40,484 bases of DNA from Gemmatimonadota bacterium (lineage in GTDB: Bacteria; Gemmatimonadota; Gemmatimonadetes; Gemmatimonadales; GWC2-71-9). The notes under the pieces were generated by a model that was given only the letters and a program-made list of their open reading frames with translations, was not told the DNA's origin and made no database searches. A program made the translations under genes and the position numbers. Positions 40,384-40,484 of this stretch are shown one piece after another (the stretch's first letter is position 1; the number at the start of each line of letters is the position of its first letter). The stretch is from contig JADFIT010000010.1 of assembly GCA_022566515.1 (NCBI GenBank), positions 1 through 40,484 on the forward strand. Direction: 5' to 3'.

Positions 40384-40484
40384 AGGGCCTTGGGTGTCCC
40401 TTGGGGTATCCCTTACTCCGTGCGTCGTGTGCACAGGGTGCACGGTTGGAGGTATCGGGGGGGGGAGGTGTGGCTATTTCTGTG
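40384..40484. other. Unassigned end of window downstream of ssrA
   Basis: No gene is visible in these 101 bases. They contain two near-identical direct repeats beginning CCTTGGG (about 40387-40409), two copies of GTGCAC three bases apart (about 40429-40443) and a run of nine G. This could be the start of an element integrated at the tmRNA gene, but no integrase is in view. Confidence 0.3.

Noticed and set aside
1-40484. CRISPR array, insertion sequence, or phage genes.
   Set aside because: I saw no regularly spaced repeats, transposase, integrase or phage structural genes on either strand.

Overview
This 40.5 kb GC-rich window is an ordinary chromosomal housekeeping region. Almost every gene is a conserved translation, envelope or central-metabolism gene, and most lie on the + strand. 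I see no transposon, prophage, CRISPR array or rRNA, and the only stable RNA is tmRNA. The organism is probably a member of the FCB superphylum, plausibly Gemmatimonadota. This is inferred from the gene order (tyrA-aroA-cmk-rpsA; frr-uppS-cdsA-dxr-rseP; mreBCD-mrdA-rodA-accD-folC-hisS-proS), the short EF-Ts, several starts without a Shine-Dalgarno sequence, and Bacteroidetes-like -10 boxes (TAnnTT). No species can be named from the sequence alone.

Layout. 1-2.2 kb: the 3' end of a probable M14 carboxypeptidase converges on acs (minus strand). 2.3-7.2 kb: tyrA-aroA-cmk, then rpsA with its own promoter and terminator. 7.3-12.2 kb: a four-gene acyl-CoA (probably propionyl-CoA) carboxylase operon with a 23S rRNA uracil methyltransferase gene inserted between the biotin carboxylase and biotin carrier genes. 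12.1-15 kb: rplM-rpsI, rpsB-tsf. 15-20.3 kb: pyrH-frr-uppS-cdsA-dxr-rseP, tightly overlapped. 20.4-21.4 kb: a membrane-anchored Ser/Thr kinase on the minus strand. 21.4-26.3 kb: rpsO, a strong terminator, then pnp, an M16 protease and alanine dehydrogenase. 26.3-31.9 kb: the rod-shape operon mreB-mreC-mreD-mrdA-rodA. 31.9-36.8 kb: accD-folC-hisS-proS. 36.8-40.4 kb: ptsN (minus), dusB, a GGDEF diguanylate cyclase and ssrA with its terminator.

The genes link ribosome assembly and recycling (S1, S2, S9, L13, S15, EF-Ts, RRF, tmRNA, PNPase) with envelope growth (UppS, CdsA, Dxr, RseP, MreBCD/PBP2/RodA) and fatty acid precursor supply (AccD, PCC module, Acs). Many neighbours overlap by 1-10 bases (ATGA, GTGA, CTGA), which suggests translational coupling. 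No gap between genes exceeds about 210 bases. The largest (2149-2327, 7109-7318, 14181-14356, 26275-26424) hold the promoters, terminators or hairpins listed below.

I did not find a clearly new biological system. The points most worth a second look are: folC, which has no ATG/GTG/TTG start and appears to begin at a CTG overlapping the accD stop; a recurring promoter pattern, TTGxCN-N16/17-TAnnTT, upstream of five unrelated genes; an Arg-to-Cys change at a substrate-binding position of UppS; the methyltransferase inside the carboxylase operon; and the rpsO-pnp junction, where a strong terminator leaves no room for a pnp promoter.
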